From: Rhodococcoides fascians A44A
GTDB taxonomy: Bacteria; Actinomycetota; Actinomycetes; Mycobacteriales; Mycobacteriaceae
Assembly (NCBI RefSeq): GCF_000760735.1
Contig: NZ_JMEX01000003.1
Coordinates: 1 to 64,000 of the forward strand
DNA: 64,000 bases
Direction of reading: 5' to 3'
Part shown: positions 48,098-57,208 of the stretch, in pieces
How positions within the stretch are numbered: position 1 is the first letter of the stretch
Layout: each line of letters opens with the position of its first letter
Made by a program: the position numbers and the translations under genes
The notes under the pieces: model-generated
Database searches by the model: none
Seen by the model: only the letters and a program-made list of their open reading frames with translations
What the model was told of the DNA's origin: nothing

Positions 48098-50910
48098 TCA
48101 CCTACCGCGTCTTCGCTGAGACGGAACAGTTCGTGCAGTTCTGCGGTATCCATCTCGGTCACCCAGTTCTCGCCGGTGCCGACGGCGAGATTCGCGAGGT
48201 CTTGTTTGGAGTGCAACATCGAATCGATGCGCTCCTCGACCGTTCCGACACAGAGCAGCTTCTGCACCGAGACGTTCTTGCGCTGGCCGATCCGGAAGGC
48301 GCGGTCGGTCGCTTGGTTCTCGACCGCCGGATTCCACCAGCGGTCGAGGTGCACGACGTGGTTGGCCGCGGTGAGGTTCAACCCGGTTCCACCTGCCTTG
48401 AGCGAGAGCATCATGATCGGTGGGCCGCCGTCGGCTTGGAAGGCCTCCACCATCGCATCACGCTTCGATTTGGTGACGCCGCCGTGCAGGAACGGCACGG
48501 CGGTGCCGAACCTTTCCGCGAAGTACGGCGCGACGATGTCGCCGAACTCCCGAAACTGCGTGAACAGCAACGCTTTCTCGTTCTCCCCGAGGATCGAATC
48601 GAGCATGTCCTCGACGAGGCCGATCTTTCCGGAGCGATGGTGCCCGCGCTTGAGCACCGGCGAGCCGTCCGACAGGAAGTGCGCTGGATGGTTGCACACC
48701 TGTTTCAGCCTCGTCAGCGCAGACAGCACGGCGCCCTTGCGCTTCATCCCCTTGGCGTCGGCGATCTGGGCCATCATCTCGTCGACGACGGCCTTGTACA
48801 GGCCCGCCTGCTCGGCGGTGAGGTTCGAGCGCACCGTCATCTCGTTTTTCTCCGGAAGATCGGAGATGACGGCGGGATCGGTCTTGACCCGTCGGAGAAT
48901 GAACGGAGAGGTGATGGCGCGCAGGCGTGTCACCGCGTTCTCGTCTTTCTCGCGTTCGATGGGAACGGAGAAGCGCTTGCGGAAATCCGTTGGTCTGCCC
49001 AGCATTCCAGGGTTGGCGAAGTCGAGGATCGAGCGGAGCTCGTCCAGTCGGTTCTCGACGGGAGTTCCGGTGAGGGCGATCTTGTGCTCGGCCGGAATGG
49101 CGAGAGCCGCCTTCGCCTGCCCCGTACCCGAGTTCTTGATGTGCTGCGCTTCGTCGAGCACGACCCGACGCCACGTCCGCTCCGCCAACTGCGCCCGATC
49201 GCGCGCCATCAGTGCATACGTCGTCACGACGAGATCGTGCGCGGAAATGGCGTCTCGAAGTTCGTCACCGCTCAACCGCGCCGCACCGTGGTGAACCATC
49301 ACGCGTAGGCCGGGGGTGAACTTCGCGGCTTCGCGCTGCCAGTTTCCGACGACCGACATCGGCGCCACCAGAAGCGTCGGCGTCGTACTCCGTTCGTGCG
49401 CGAGCAAGGTGAGGACCTGCAGAGTCTTGCCGAGCCCCATGTCGTCGGCGAGTACCGCTCCGAGTCCCAGCCTGCTCATGAACGCCAGCCACTCCACACC
49501 ACGCTGCTGGTACGGCCGCAGGGTTGCGTTCACGCCCGGTGGAAGCGGAATCGGCTCCGGGCTCGCTCCCGGCTCGAGCAGCGCCTTCGCCCATCCCGTC
49601 GCCCGGATGTCCTGAACGGACGCCGGAGGCGGATCGGCAAGGGTCATCTCGCGCATCAGCTTGCCGAGCGGGGTCCCGTCGCCGTGGTGCTCGGCGACGT
49701 ATTTGGCGGCGCGGGCGAGTTGACCACCGTCGGCGAGCACCCACTGCCCGCGCAGACGCACCAGGTCACCCTTGGATACGGCCAGGCGGTTCATCTCGGC
49801 CTCGGTGAGGACCATGTCGCCGAGCTGAAGTTGCCAGTCGTAGGAGACCAGTTCCTCCATGCCGACGGCTCGGTCGGCGGCGGCCTTGGTCACCGCGGGT
49901 GATTCCACCCGCAAGCGCATCGACGGATCCAGCCGCGTCCATGCCCGGGGCAGCAGCACCGTCGTTCCGGTCGCCTGCAGTGCCGTCGCGCCGTGCTCGA
50001 CGAGATCGATCACCACCGACGTGGGCAGCAGGAGATCGAGCGTGCCGTCCTCCGATGGCAGATCCCGCAGCCGCGGGTACGCCGCCACGGCCTCGCCGAG
50101 CTTGCGCACGGCTGTGGAGAGCAGGGTCGCGTCGACGCGGCGGTTCATCGGAACCGGCACGGGCGCTTCGCCGTCGGCGCGCAGACACACCTGCAAGGTC
50201 CAGAACGCTTCGCCGAAATCCGCAGCATCTTCGGGCTCGTCGTCGGTGGGTTCGAGCAATCGCAGTACCAGCGACGGCTCGTCGACGGTGAGGGTTTCCC
50301 GCCACTTCTCCAGCAGAGTCGACGCCTGCTGAGTGCCTTCCACGTAGGGGTCGTCCAGAACGAGGGCCGACAGCAGCGGGTGTTCCGGAAAGGGTCTGCC
50401 CAGCACCGACCTGACGATGGGATCGGTCAGCTCGGCCAGCATGTCGTCCAGGATTGCCTTGGGTCTGTGGGCCGCACGCTGCACGGACGGCATGGCCGCG
50501 GCGAGTTCGCTGGCCCAGGCCCGTTGGCGCTCCCCGCCCACCAGACGCCACCTCGGCCACCACGTCCCTTCCAGTCGGACGAGCGAGGGTACGACTCTGC
50601 CTGCGCGCGCCCACCGCTCGATGCCGTGCGCGACGTGCGCCAGATACTGCAGATCACCTGCGATCAGCGGATGCGGCGTGATCCTGAGCAGCAGGTCGGC
50701 TGCATTGAACGGCACGAGCGCGATCGCGGGAACGCTGACCGTCGGGGGCCGCCCCCCGTCGGTCGGCGGGAACGTGACCTCGACTCGGTGACGAAACGGT
50801 CTGCCGAGTACCTGCGCGAGCGCGGCAGGTAGAGCGGGCTCCGTACCGGTGGTGACCTCGTCGTCCCACAGCGCCAACCCGCTGCCGGGAGACCAGAGAC
50901 CGTGAAGCAC
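48094..50910 (-). CDS. SNF2/Rad54-family helicase (HelZ-like)
   Basis: A 938-residue ATP-dependent DNA/chromatin-type translocase. The N-terminal 450 residues are a helical SNF2-associated region starting VLHGLWSPGSGLAL. The SNF2 ATPase core follows: motif I DDMGLGKT (about 487-495), motif II VVLDEAQHIKN (about 585), and helicase C-terminal motifs GTGLNLTAANHVVHLDRWWN and TDRAFRIGQ. The frame is open to 51036, but GTG 50910 fits relatives. Translationally coupled to the SWIM gene. The role may be DNA repair, transcription recycling or defence. Confidence 0.88.
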   Translation of the reverse strand: MLHGLWSPGSGLALWDDEVTTGTEPALPAALAQVLGRPFRHRVEVTFPPTDGGRPPTVSVPAIALVPFNAADLLLRITPHPLIAGDLQYLAHVAHGIERWARAGRVVPSLVRLEGTWWPRWRLVGGERQRAWASELAAAMPSVQRAAHRPKAILDDMLAELTDPIVRSVLGRPFPEHPLLSALVLDDPYVEGTQQASTLLEKWRETLTVDEPSLVLRLLEPTDDEPEDAADFGEAFWTLQVCLRADGEAPVPVPMNRRVDATLLSTAVRKLGEAVAAYPRLRDLPSEDGTLDLLLPTSVVIDLVEHGATALQATGTTVLLPRAWTRLDPSMRLRVESPAVTKAAADRAVGMEELVSYDWQLQLGDMVLTEAEMNRLAVSKGDLVRLRGQWVLADGGQLARAAKYVAEHHGDGTPLGKLMREMTLADPPPASVQDIRATGWAKALLEPGASPEPIPLPPGVNATLRPYQQRGVEWLAFMSRLGLGAVLADDMGLGKTLQVLTLLAHERSTTPTLLVAPMSVVGNWQREAAKFTPGLRVMVHHGAARLSGDELRDAISAHDLVVTTYALMARDRAQLAERTWRRVVLDEAQHIKNSGTGQAKAALAIPAEHKIALTGTPVENRLDELRSILDFANPGMLGRPTDFRKRFSVPIEREKDENAVTRLRAITSPFILRRVKTDPAVISDLPEKNEMTVRSNLTAEQAGLYKAVVDEMMAQIADAKGMKRKGAVLSALTRLKQVCNHPAHFLSDGSPVLKRGHHRSGKIGLVEDMLDSILGENEKALLFTQFREFGDIVAPYFAERFGTAVPFLHGGVTKSKRDAMVEAFQADGGPPIMMLSLKAGGTGLNLTAANHVVHLDRWWNPAVENQATDRAFRIGQRKNVSVQKLLCVGTVEERIDSMLHSKQDLANLAVGTGENWVTEMDTAELHELFRLSEDAVGE

Positions 50911-51052
50911 TCGTCCATCCAACCAGGGTGCTCGGTTACGGATGGGCGTGGTGTGCCGGTTGCCGCACCGTGCGCGGGGTCCGTGCGACGCCGACGGGCG
51001 AGAAATGGCACACCTCGCCCACCGACTACCGGACATTTGGCACAGTGGATGA

Positions 51053-51958
51053 ATGATCGCTTATGGGTTCAGTGAGTACGGAGGTCCCGAAACCGAGTAT
51101 TTCCTCGACGTGCCGATTCCAGACCCCGGACAGGGACAGGTGCTGGTAGCGGTGCATGCAGCCGGGGTGAACCCTGCCGATTGGAAGGTGCGGGCCGGCA
51201 ACCGCAAGGACACCGTACAAACGTCCCTACCGGCAGTTCTCGGCCGTGAGGTGTCCGGCACGGTGGTTCAGGTCGGTACTCATGTGGACGGTTTCTCGGT
51301 GGGCGATCGAGTGTTCGGATCCACCGCGGCCGGTCACGGCGGGTACGCGCAGTACACGGTGCTGAACGCGTCCAGCGCCGCACACAAGCCCGATGCCGTG
51401 ACGTTCGCCGCCGCCGCCACGCTGCCGGTTGCGGCAGGTACGGCCTACGACGGTGTCGACCAGCTGGGCCTCGCGAGCGGTTCGACGTTGCTGGTACTCG
51501 GCGCGGGCGGCGGGGTCGGTTCCGCCGTGCTGCAGATAGCCAAGGCGCGCGGTCTGAACACGATCGGCGTGGCCGGCACGGGCAAGCAGGAGTGGGTGGC
51601 CGGCCTCGGGGCTCGTTTCGTCCCCTCCGGCGAGCACTTCGCCGACGCCGTGGACACCGTGGTGGACGGCATCTTCGATCTCGTCGGCGGGGACACATTG
51701 AAATCGGCGGTATCGCTGACCAAGCCCGACGCACCTGTCGTCAGCGTCGCGGATCCCGTGCTCGCGACGTCGCTGGGCGGGTCGGGCGTGCACCGCAGGC
51801 GAACCACGGAGGCGTACGAGGCCGTGGCCGACCTGGTGGCCACCGGTGTGCTGACACCTCGGATCGACCAGGCCTTCCCGCTCGAGCGGGCAGGCGAAGC
51901 ACTCGCGACGGTGGAGCGCGGCCACGCAACCGGCAAGGTGATCATCGAAGTCGGCTGA
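51053..51958 (+). CDS. NADP-dependent quinone oxidoreductase-like MDR protein
   Basis: A 301-residue zinc-free MDR enzyme, distinct from that at 38559. VLGREVSGTVVQVGTHVDGF and the nucleotide motif LVLGAGGGVGSAVLQIAKAR are clear. Divergent from the SNF2 helicase gene with 142 bp between my chosen starts. The substrate is not known. Confidence 0.87.
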   Translation: MIAYGFSEYGGPETEYFLDVPIPDPGQGQVLVAVHAAGVNPADWKVRAGNRKDTVQTSLPAVLGREVSGTVVQVGTHVDGFSVGDRVFGSTAAGHGGYAQYTVLNASSAAHKPDAVTFAAAATLPVAAGTAYDGVDQLGLASGSTLLVLGAGGGVGSAVLQIAKARGLNTIGVAGTGKQEWVAGLGARFVPSGEHFADAVDTVVDGIFDLVGGDTLKSAVSLTKPDAPVVSVADPVLATSLGGSGVHRRRTTEAYEAVADLVATGVLTPRIDQAFPLERAGEALATVERGHATGKVIIEVG

Positions 51959-52025
51959 GCAATCACTGTCGGTGGGGTGCGGCACAATCGTGTCCGGATA
52001 GACCGAGTACGACGATTGGGCGTGT

Positions 52026-52742
52026 GTGAAGAAGCTGCGTGTGGCGCTGCTGTTGCTGGTGGCCGCTCTGGCCATGACTGCATTCGGGTCCTGCGACAGA
52101 GCGTCGATTCCAGGTTTTTCGCCGCCTCCCCCGGCGCCGGGTAGTCCCACACGAGTGCAGATCGAGGATCTACTTGCACGGGTTCAGGTGGTCGCGGACA
52201 GGCCCGACAACCCGGGATACGAGCGGGGCTGCAAAAGCGGGGAGGGCTGCGTGTTCGGTCCGGCGTGGACCGACGATTACGACGGGCCCGGCGGTCACGA
52301 CGGCTGCGGTACTCGCGACAACGTCCTGGCGCGTTCCCTCACCGAGGTGACGTTCCGCGACGGGACTCGGAACTGCGTGGTCACGTCGGGGGTTCTCGCG
52401 GACCCGTACTCCGGTGAGTCCGTCGAATTCGTCAAGGCCGACGCAGGCAAGATCCAGATCGACCACGTCTACCCACTGTCCGCGGCCTGGGACATGGGCG
52501 CGAACGCATGGACACCGGACAAGCGAGTCCAGTTCGCCAACGACATCGACTTCAACCTCCTTGCCGTGAACGGGCCCGACAATCAGTCGAAGAGCGACTC
52601 CACTCCAGCGCAGTGGCTACCACCCAACGCCGCGTACCGATGCTTCTACGCGGGCAAGTACCTGTCCGTCGCGGCGCAGTACGCGCTGCCGATCACACAG
52701 GCGGACCAGCGCGCGCTCTCGTCGGTGGCGCAGAACTGCTGA
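52026..52742 (+). CDS. exported HNH-type (DUF1524-like) protein
   Basis: A 238-residue protein with an N-terminal signal peptide (KKLRVALLLLVAALAMTAF) ending near GSC, which could be a lipobox but deviates at -3. The C-terminal half has the DHVYPLSAAW and NDIDFNLLAVNGPDNQSKSD motifs of the DUF1524/HNH nuclease fold, and several Cys. The GTG start at 52026 has no strong ribosome site visible. An exported nuclease-like domain suggests nucleic-acid scavenging or a toxin-like role; neither is shown. Confidence 0.75.
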   Translation: MKKLRVALLLLVAALAMTAFGSCDRASIPGFSPPPPAPGSPTRVQIEDLLARVQVVADRPDNPGYERGCKSGEGCVFGPAWTDDYDGPGGHDGCGTRDNVLARSLTEVTFRDGTRNCVVTSGVLADPYSGESVEFVKADAGKIQIDHVYPLSAAWDMGANAWTPDKRVQFANDIDFNLLAVNGPDNQSKSDSTPAQWLPPNAAYRCFYAGKYLSVAAQYALPITQADQRALSSVAQNC

Positions 52743-52758
52743 GAGTAAAGTCCGAACG

Positions 52759-53577
52759 ATGTCCTCGCGCAGCTTCCTCGACCGTGAAACACAACTGTGC
52801 ATGTCGCTCTCCGGTCGCCCGAGCAACATCGGTACCCGTTTTCACAATTACCTCTACGACGAACTCGATCTGAACTTCGTCTACAAAGCCTTCACGACGA
52901 CGGATCTCGCTGCCGCGATCGGAGGCGTCCGCGCTCTCGGAATCCGAGGGTGCGCAATCTCGATGCCGTTCAAGGAAGACGTCATCGCATCGATCGACGT
53001 GATGCACGATTCCGCGAGCGCCATCGAATCGGTCAACACCATCGTCAACGAGAACGGCATACTGCACGCGTACAACACCGATTATCAGGCAGTCGCGAAT
53101 CTGCTTGCGTCATCAGGCTTCTCCACCGACTACACGGTTTCGGTGACCGGTAGCGGAGGAATGGCCAAAGCGGTCGTTGCAGCACTTCGTGATTCGGGAT
53201 TCACCCGAGGCACCGTCGTCGCCCGCAACGAGGTCACCGGTCCGGCTCTGGCCGCCGCCTACGGATACGAGTGGTCTGCCCGCACCGTCCAGGCCGACCT
53301 GCTAGTCAACGTCACCCCCGTCGGAATGGCGGGCGGCCCCGACGCCGATGCCTCGCCATACTCCGACGAGCAGATCCACGGCGCCCACGCAGTGTTCGAC
53401 GTAGTCGCCATGCCGTCGGAAACACCGTTGATCGTCGAAGCCCGGGCCGCAGGCAAGCCCGTTATCACCGGCGCCGAGGTCATCGCACTTCAAGCCGCCG
53501 AGCAATTCGTCCTCTACACCGGCATCCGGCCAACGAACGAGCAAATCCAGCGGGCGTCTGAGTTTTCGCGGAGCTAG
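52759..53577 (+). CDS. shikimate dehydrogenase-like protein (SdhL/HI0607 type)
   Basis: A 272-residue AroE-fold oxidoreductase. The catalytic Lys and Asp are in SMPFKED and NTDY, the NADP loop is VTGSGGMAKAVVAALRDS, and LVNVTPVGMAGG is typical. The shikimate-binding SxS motif of true AroE is replaced by PSNIGTRFHNYLYDEL, the feature of SdhL proteins such as H. influenzae HI0607. The substrate is therefore unlikely to be plain shikimate. Follows the HNH gene by 16 bp on the same strand. Confidence 0.8.
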   Translation: MSSRSFLDRETQLCMSLSGRPSNIGTRFHNYLYDELDLNFVYKAFTTTDLAAAIGGVRALGIRGCAISMPFKEDVIASIDVMHDSASAIESVNTIVNENGILHAYNTDYQAVANLLASSGFSTDYTVSVTGSGGMAKAVVAALRDSGFTRGTVVARNEVTGPALAAAYGYEWSARTVQADLLVNVTPVGMAGGPDADASPYSDEQIHGAHAVFDVVAMPSETPLIVEARAAGKPVITGAEVIALQAAEQFVLYTGIRPTNEQIQRASEFSRS

Positions 53578-53816
53578 CCCGAAGACCGTGCAGGGCTATC
53601 CAAACGACAGTTTACGTAGGCAACGTCTGAATGCTCACGGGTGACTGTGCGCGGCAGGGATTGGTTTGTCAGAAACTAGCTCTGAAAATAACAGCCCCCA
53701 CTGGAATGTCAGCGGTCGAAATCAGTGATTTTCAGACGGTTTCAGTAGGTGACAGCACAATCGAACCCGCGGCATGGCACATTGAAACCATTCATGCCAT
53801 ATTCGAACCCTCCAGC
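53578..53816. other. AT-richer intergenic stretch without a supported gene
   Basis: Between the SdhL-type gene and the isomerase gene the base composition drops below its neighbours (for example runs such as CTGAAAATAACA and ATTTTCAGAC). A 103-codon frame from 53631 has no family signal and odd residue use, so I leave it out. A small ATGGCA/TGCCAT inverted repeat is present. It may be a remnant of an insertion boundary or merely a UTR. Confidence 0.4.
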
Positions 53817-53843
53817 GCGACGGCGGTGTTGCCCCGCCGTCGC
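53817..53843 (-). terminator. hairpin after the isomerase gene
   Basis: GCGACGGCGG (53817-53826) and CCGCCGTCGC (53834-53843) form a perfect 10-bp stem with a 7-base loop, 12 bases past the isomerase stop on the minus strand. No U-run follows. A likely end for the tetritol operon transcript, possibly of the I-shaped type. Confidence 0.6.
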
Positions 53844-53855
53844 ATCCAGGTCAGC

Positions 53856-54356
53856 TCAGTCGCATACTGCTTTCGCTGCGTCCTCCGCGGTTGCGAGGGA
53901 ACCGGTTTCGTATTCTCCGATTGCCGCGACCTTCGCTGCTGATGCCGATGTCGGGTCGAAGGTGTAGCCCAGCCATTCCCTTGCCAGGCGACGCGCGAGT
54001 TCGATTCCGATGACACGCTGGCCCATGCACAGCACCTGGGCATCGTTGCTGAGTACGGCACGCTCGACCGAGAAGCTGTCGTGTGCCGTGACGGCCCTGA
54101 TACCGGGAACCTTGTTGGCGCTGATGGCCACTCCGAGACCGGTGCCGCACACCAGCAGCGCACGGTCGGCCGACCCGTCGGCGATCATGCGTGCCGCGGT
54201 GACGGCCACGTGCGGGTAGGCGGTGTGCTCGTCGGTTCCGACGCCCACGTCGGCGACCGATTCGACTCGATCGTCCTTCTCCAGATCGGCCAACAGTGCT
54301 TGCTTGTACTGCAGTCCGGCGTCGTCGCATCCGACGACGATTCTCAGCTTGCTCAT
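53856..54356 (-). CDS. RpiB/LacB-family sugar-phosphate isomerase
   Basis: A 166-residue isomerase. The conserved Cys70 lies in [20 protein letters not shown] and the phosphate-binding HTAYPHVAV is near residue 44. In M. smegmatis the related DerI turns D-erythrulose 4-phosphate into D-erythrose 4-phosphate; placement after a DhaK-type kinase gene makes that reaction more likely here than ribose 5-phosphate isomerisation. Start ATG 54356 is three bases after the kinase stop codon. Last gene of the operon. Confidence 0.85.
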   Translation of the reverse strand: MSKLRIVVGCDDAGLQYKQALLADLEKDDRVESVADVGVGTDEHTAYPHVAVTAARMIADGSADRALLVCGTGLGVAISANKVPGIRAVTAHDSFSVERAVLSNDAQVLCMGQRVIGIELARRLAREWLGYTFDPTSASAAKVAAIGEYETGSLATAEDAAKAVCD

Positions 54357-54359
54357 GAT

Positions 54360-56084
54360 CTACGTTCCTTGCTTCGTGAAGAGTTCGGCGACGGTGGCGA
54401 CGCACATGCTGAGCGACACCGCGCCCGCGTCGGGGGTCCCGACGCTTTTCTCGGCCAGGGGACGTGCTCGTCCCACCTTCGGACGGAGTTCCGCGGTGCG
54501 CTGCGCAGCGTCACCCGCCACGTTCACTGCGTCGGACCACGCAGTCCGCCAGTCACTTCCGCCGGCAACGGCTTTCTCGACGGCCCCGACGAACGGGTCG
54601 AGAGCGTCGAGCATTGTCTTGTCTCCCAGCGATGCACCGCCCAGGGATGTCAGGGCGTCGTACCCTGCTCGCAGTGCTTCGGCGACGGCCGCGTCGTCCG
54701 GTACGCCGTTGTTGCCCAGTCTGTTTCCAATGGCTGTCAGTGCGGCACCCCACAACACTCCGGAGGTTCCACCTGCTTTCGCTGCCCATGCCGAGCCTGC
54801 GGCCGCGAGCACCGATCCCGTGCCGCCGTCTCGGTTGACGGCATCGTCCGCGGCTTCACGTGCAGCAGCCGTCCCCTTCACCATTCCTCGGCCGTGGTCG
54901 CCGTCTCCCGCGACGGCGTCGATGCGGCCGAGTTCGTCCTCCGCAGCAGCCATTCGCTCCGCCAGGGCTTCGAGGGACGATGCCACGAACCGAGCGCACT
55001 CCCGCGAATGCTCGTCGGACTCCGGCATTACCGCGGACGCAGCCTCGGCCACGTCGTCGGCCGACCGACGCTCCCCGGTATCGCCGGCGACAACTCCCTT
55101 GCGATAGGCGGGAGTGTCCGCCGGCGCGGTCCAGAACCTCTCGAGTTCGTCGTCGAGCCACATGACGGTGAGCGAGCAGCCTGCCATGTCGAGGCTCGTG
55201 ACGAGTTCCCCCACTTCCGGGTCGACGACGCTGTATCCGTGCTCGCGTAATCGACGTGACACCGTCTGCCACACGACGAACAGTTCCTCGTACTTGGTTC
55301 GGCCGAGCCCGTTGAGGATCACCGCGATGCGCTCGCCGCTGCCTTCGGGCTTCTCGGCGAGCACGCCATCGACGAGCAGGTCCGCAAGCTCGGCGGCCGT
55401 CGGCATGTCGTGGGAGGACACCCCGGGCTCTCCGTGAATACCGAGACCGAGATCCATCGTCCCCTTCGCCACCGTGAACAGTGGGTCCCGGGCACCGGGC
55501 ATCGTGCAGCCGTCGAAGGCCACGCCCAGCGTGCGGGTGGCGTCGTTCGCGGCGATTCCGACCCGCTCGACACCGTCCAGGTCGTATCCCTCGTCGGCAG
55601 CGGCCGACGCGCACCGGAACACCGTGAAATCACCGGCGATGCCGCGCCTCTTGGCGATCTGATCCTTCGGTGCGCTGGCGATGTCGTCGGTGACCGCGAG
55701 GTACCGGGCGTCGATTCCCTCGGCTCGCAGCTTCTGCACCGCGAGACCGAAGTTCATGACGTCGCCCGCGTAGTTGCCCGTCGTCAGCAGCACTCCCCCG
55801 CCGCGCTCGACTGCACGCGCCACCGACGCGGCATCGTCGGCCGACGGCGAGGTGAAGATGTTTCCCACCACGGCACCGTCGGCGAATCCACGACCCACCA
55901 CTCCGCAGAACGCCGGATAGTGCCCGGACCCGCCGCCGACGACAACCGTGGCCTTGCCCTCGGGTGTCGCTGTCGCGCGCACCACCCCGCCGGGGACACC
56001 GACGACGTACCTCGAGTTGGCGTCGAGGAATCCGTCGAGCATGTCCTCCATGAACGACGCTGGATCGTTGAAAAGCCTTGTCAT
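54360..56084 (-). CDS. fused DhaK-DhaL dihydroxyacetone-type kinase
   Basis: A 574-residue ATP-dependent kinase. The DhaK half has the SGHYPAF substrate region and His217 in LGLGIHGEPGVSS, which forms the covalent hemiaminal with the ketone; the DhaL half has the Mg-ADP motif GDGDHGRGM (393-401). In this neighbourhood D- or L-erythrulose is a more likely substrate than dihydroxyacetone (DerK/LerK of M. smegmatis). ATG 56084 is eight bases after the ABC ATPase gene. Confidence 0.88.
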   Translation of the reverse strand: MTRLFNDPASFMEDMLDGFLDANSRYVVGVPGGVVRATATPEGKATVVVGGGSGHYPAFCGVVGRGFADGAVVGNIFTSPSADDAASVARAVERGGGVLLTTGNYAGDVMNFGLAVQKLRAEGIDARYLAVTDDIASAPKDQIAKRRGIAGDFTVFRCASAAADEGYDLDGVERVGIAANDATRTLGVAFDGCTMPGARDPLFTVAKGTMDLGLGIHGEPGVSSHDMPTAAELADLLVDGVLAEKPEGSGERIAVILNGLGRTKYEELFVVWQTVSRRLREHGYSVVDPEVGELVTSLDMAGCSLTVMWLDDELERFWTAPADTPAYRKGVVAGDTGERRSADDVAEAASAVMPESDEHSRECARFVASSLEALAERMAAAEDELGRIDAVAGDGDHGRGMVKGTAAAREAADDAVNRDGGTGSVLAAAGSAWAAKAGGTSGVLWGAALTAIGNRLGNNGVPDDAAVAEALRAGYDALTSLGGASLGDKTMLDALDPFVGAVEKAVAGGSDWRTAWSDAVNVAGDAAQRTAELRPKVGRARPLAEKSVGTPDAGAVSLSMCVATVAELFTKQGT

Positions 56085-56092
56085 GACTGGTC

Positions 56093-57208
56093 CTATCGGA
56101 GTCTGAGACCGGATTCGCGGTCGAACAGGTAGATGCGTTCGGCCGGAGCGGAGAGCGCGCATCGATCGTGGCTGCGGTAGCTTTCGCGTGCGGGGGTCTG
56201 CACCAGAAGTTCGCCGCCGCCTGCGACGGAAATTTTCGCCTGGCCGAACTCCATCAGGTGCTCGAAGTAGTCCACCGACGCCGCGATCTGCCCGTCACCG
56301 GCCACGCCCGCGACGATCGACGCGTCCTGCGGGCGGATACCGACCTTGACGGATGTGCCGTCGGAGACATCGGTGACGTTCACCGACAGTGTGCCGTCCC
56401 CGATTTCGACGACACTGGACGTTCCCGAACGACGGACGACACCGTCGAGAACGTTGATCTGCGGCTCGCCGACGAACCCTGCGACGAACAGATTGGCCGG
56501 ATCGTCGAACACTTCGTCCGGAGTGCCGAACTGCTGAATGACTCCGCCGTCCATGACCGCCAAGCGGTCCGCGAGGCTGAGCGCCTCGACCTGGTCGTGG
56601 GTGACCACGATCGTGGTGTACCCGAACTCGCGCTGCAACATCTTGAGTTCGCGTCGAACTCGTTGGCGTGCAGAGGCATCGAGGTGCGAGAGCGGCTCGT
56701 CGAGGAGCAGCACCGGAGGGTTCCGAACGAGGGCCCGCGCCAATGCGACGCGCTGCTTCTGGCCACTCGACAGTCCTGCCGGACGCAGCTCGAGTAGATC
56801 CTCCATCTCGAGCCTGCGAGCGATGGAGTTCACGAGCTCGTCGGCACCCTTGACCTTGCGTGCCTTCAACCCGTACGCGAGGTTCTCACGAATGGACAGC
56901 GGCGGGTACAGCGCGTAACTCTCGAATCCGACCCCGACCTCACGTTTTCCGGGCGGAAGGTCCGTGATGGTCCTGTCGCCGATGCGGATCTCTCCACTCG
57001 TGACCGTCTCCAGGCCCGCGATCATCCGCAGAGTCGTGGTCTTGCCGCATCCGGACGGGCCGAGGAGCGCAATCAGTTCACCGGGCTCGATGGTGAGATC
57101 GATGCCCTTGACGGCCTTGAATTCTTCCCGCCCACGCGACGAGTAGGTCTTGACCAGGTTGTCGAGCGTCAGGCTCTGCGCGACGGTCGTGGTGTGTACG
57201 GCAGTCAT
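56093..57208 (-). CDS. ABC transporter ATP-binding protein (CUT1 type, first)
   Basis: A 371-residue sugar-type ABC ATPase with a C-terminal TOBE domain. Walker A GPSGCGKT, signature LSSGQKQRV, Walker B LLLDEPLSHLD and the switch His in VVTHDQ are intact. The Q-loop reads GFESYALYP, so Glu96 replaces the usual Gln. It abuts the second ATPase gene (TAGATG) and precedes the kinase gene. It is about as long as MsmK/UgpC but not identical to its partner. Confidence 0.88.
   Translation of the reverse strand: MTAVHTTTVAQSLTLDNLVKTYSSRGREEFKAVKGIDLTIEPGELIALLGPSGCGKTTTLRMIAGLETVTSGEIRIGDRTITDLPPGKREVGVGFESYALYPPLSIRENLAYGLKARKVKGADELVNSIARRLEMEDLLELRPAGLSSGQKQRVALARALVRNPPVLLLDEPLSHLDASARQRVRRELKMLQREFGYTTIVVTHDQVEALSLADRLAVMDGGVIQQFGTPDEVFDDPANLFVAGFVGEPQINVLDGVVRRSGTSSVVEIGDGTLSVNVTDVSDGTSVKVGIRPQDASIVAGVAGDGQIAASVDYFEHLMEFGQAKISVAGGGELLVQTPARESYRSHDRCALSAPAERIYLFDRESGLRLR

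Noticed and set aside
46499..49294. 931-codon open frame on the plus strand across mmsA, SWIM and SNF2 genes
   Set aside because: Antisense shadow; residue composition is unlike a real protein and all three genes beneath are well supported.
53774..53800. ATGGCA/TGCCAT inverted repeat as an attachment site
   Set aside because: Too short, with no integrase gene or partner copy nearby.
53631..53942. 103-codon frame in the AT-richer gap
   Set aside because: No ribosome site, no recognisable domain, and it runs into the isomerase gene.
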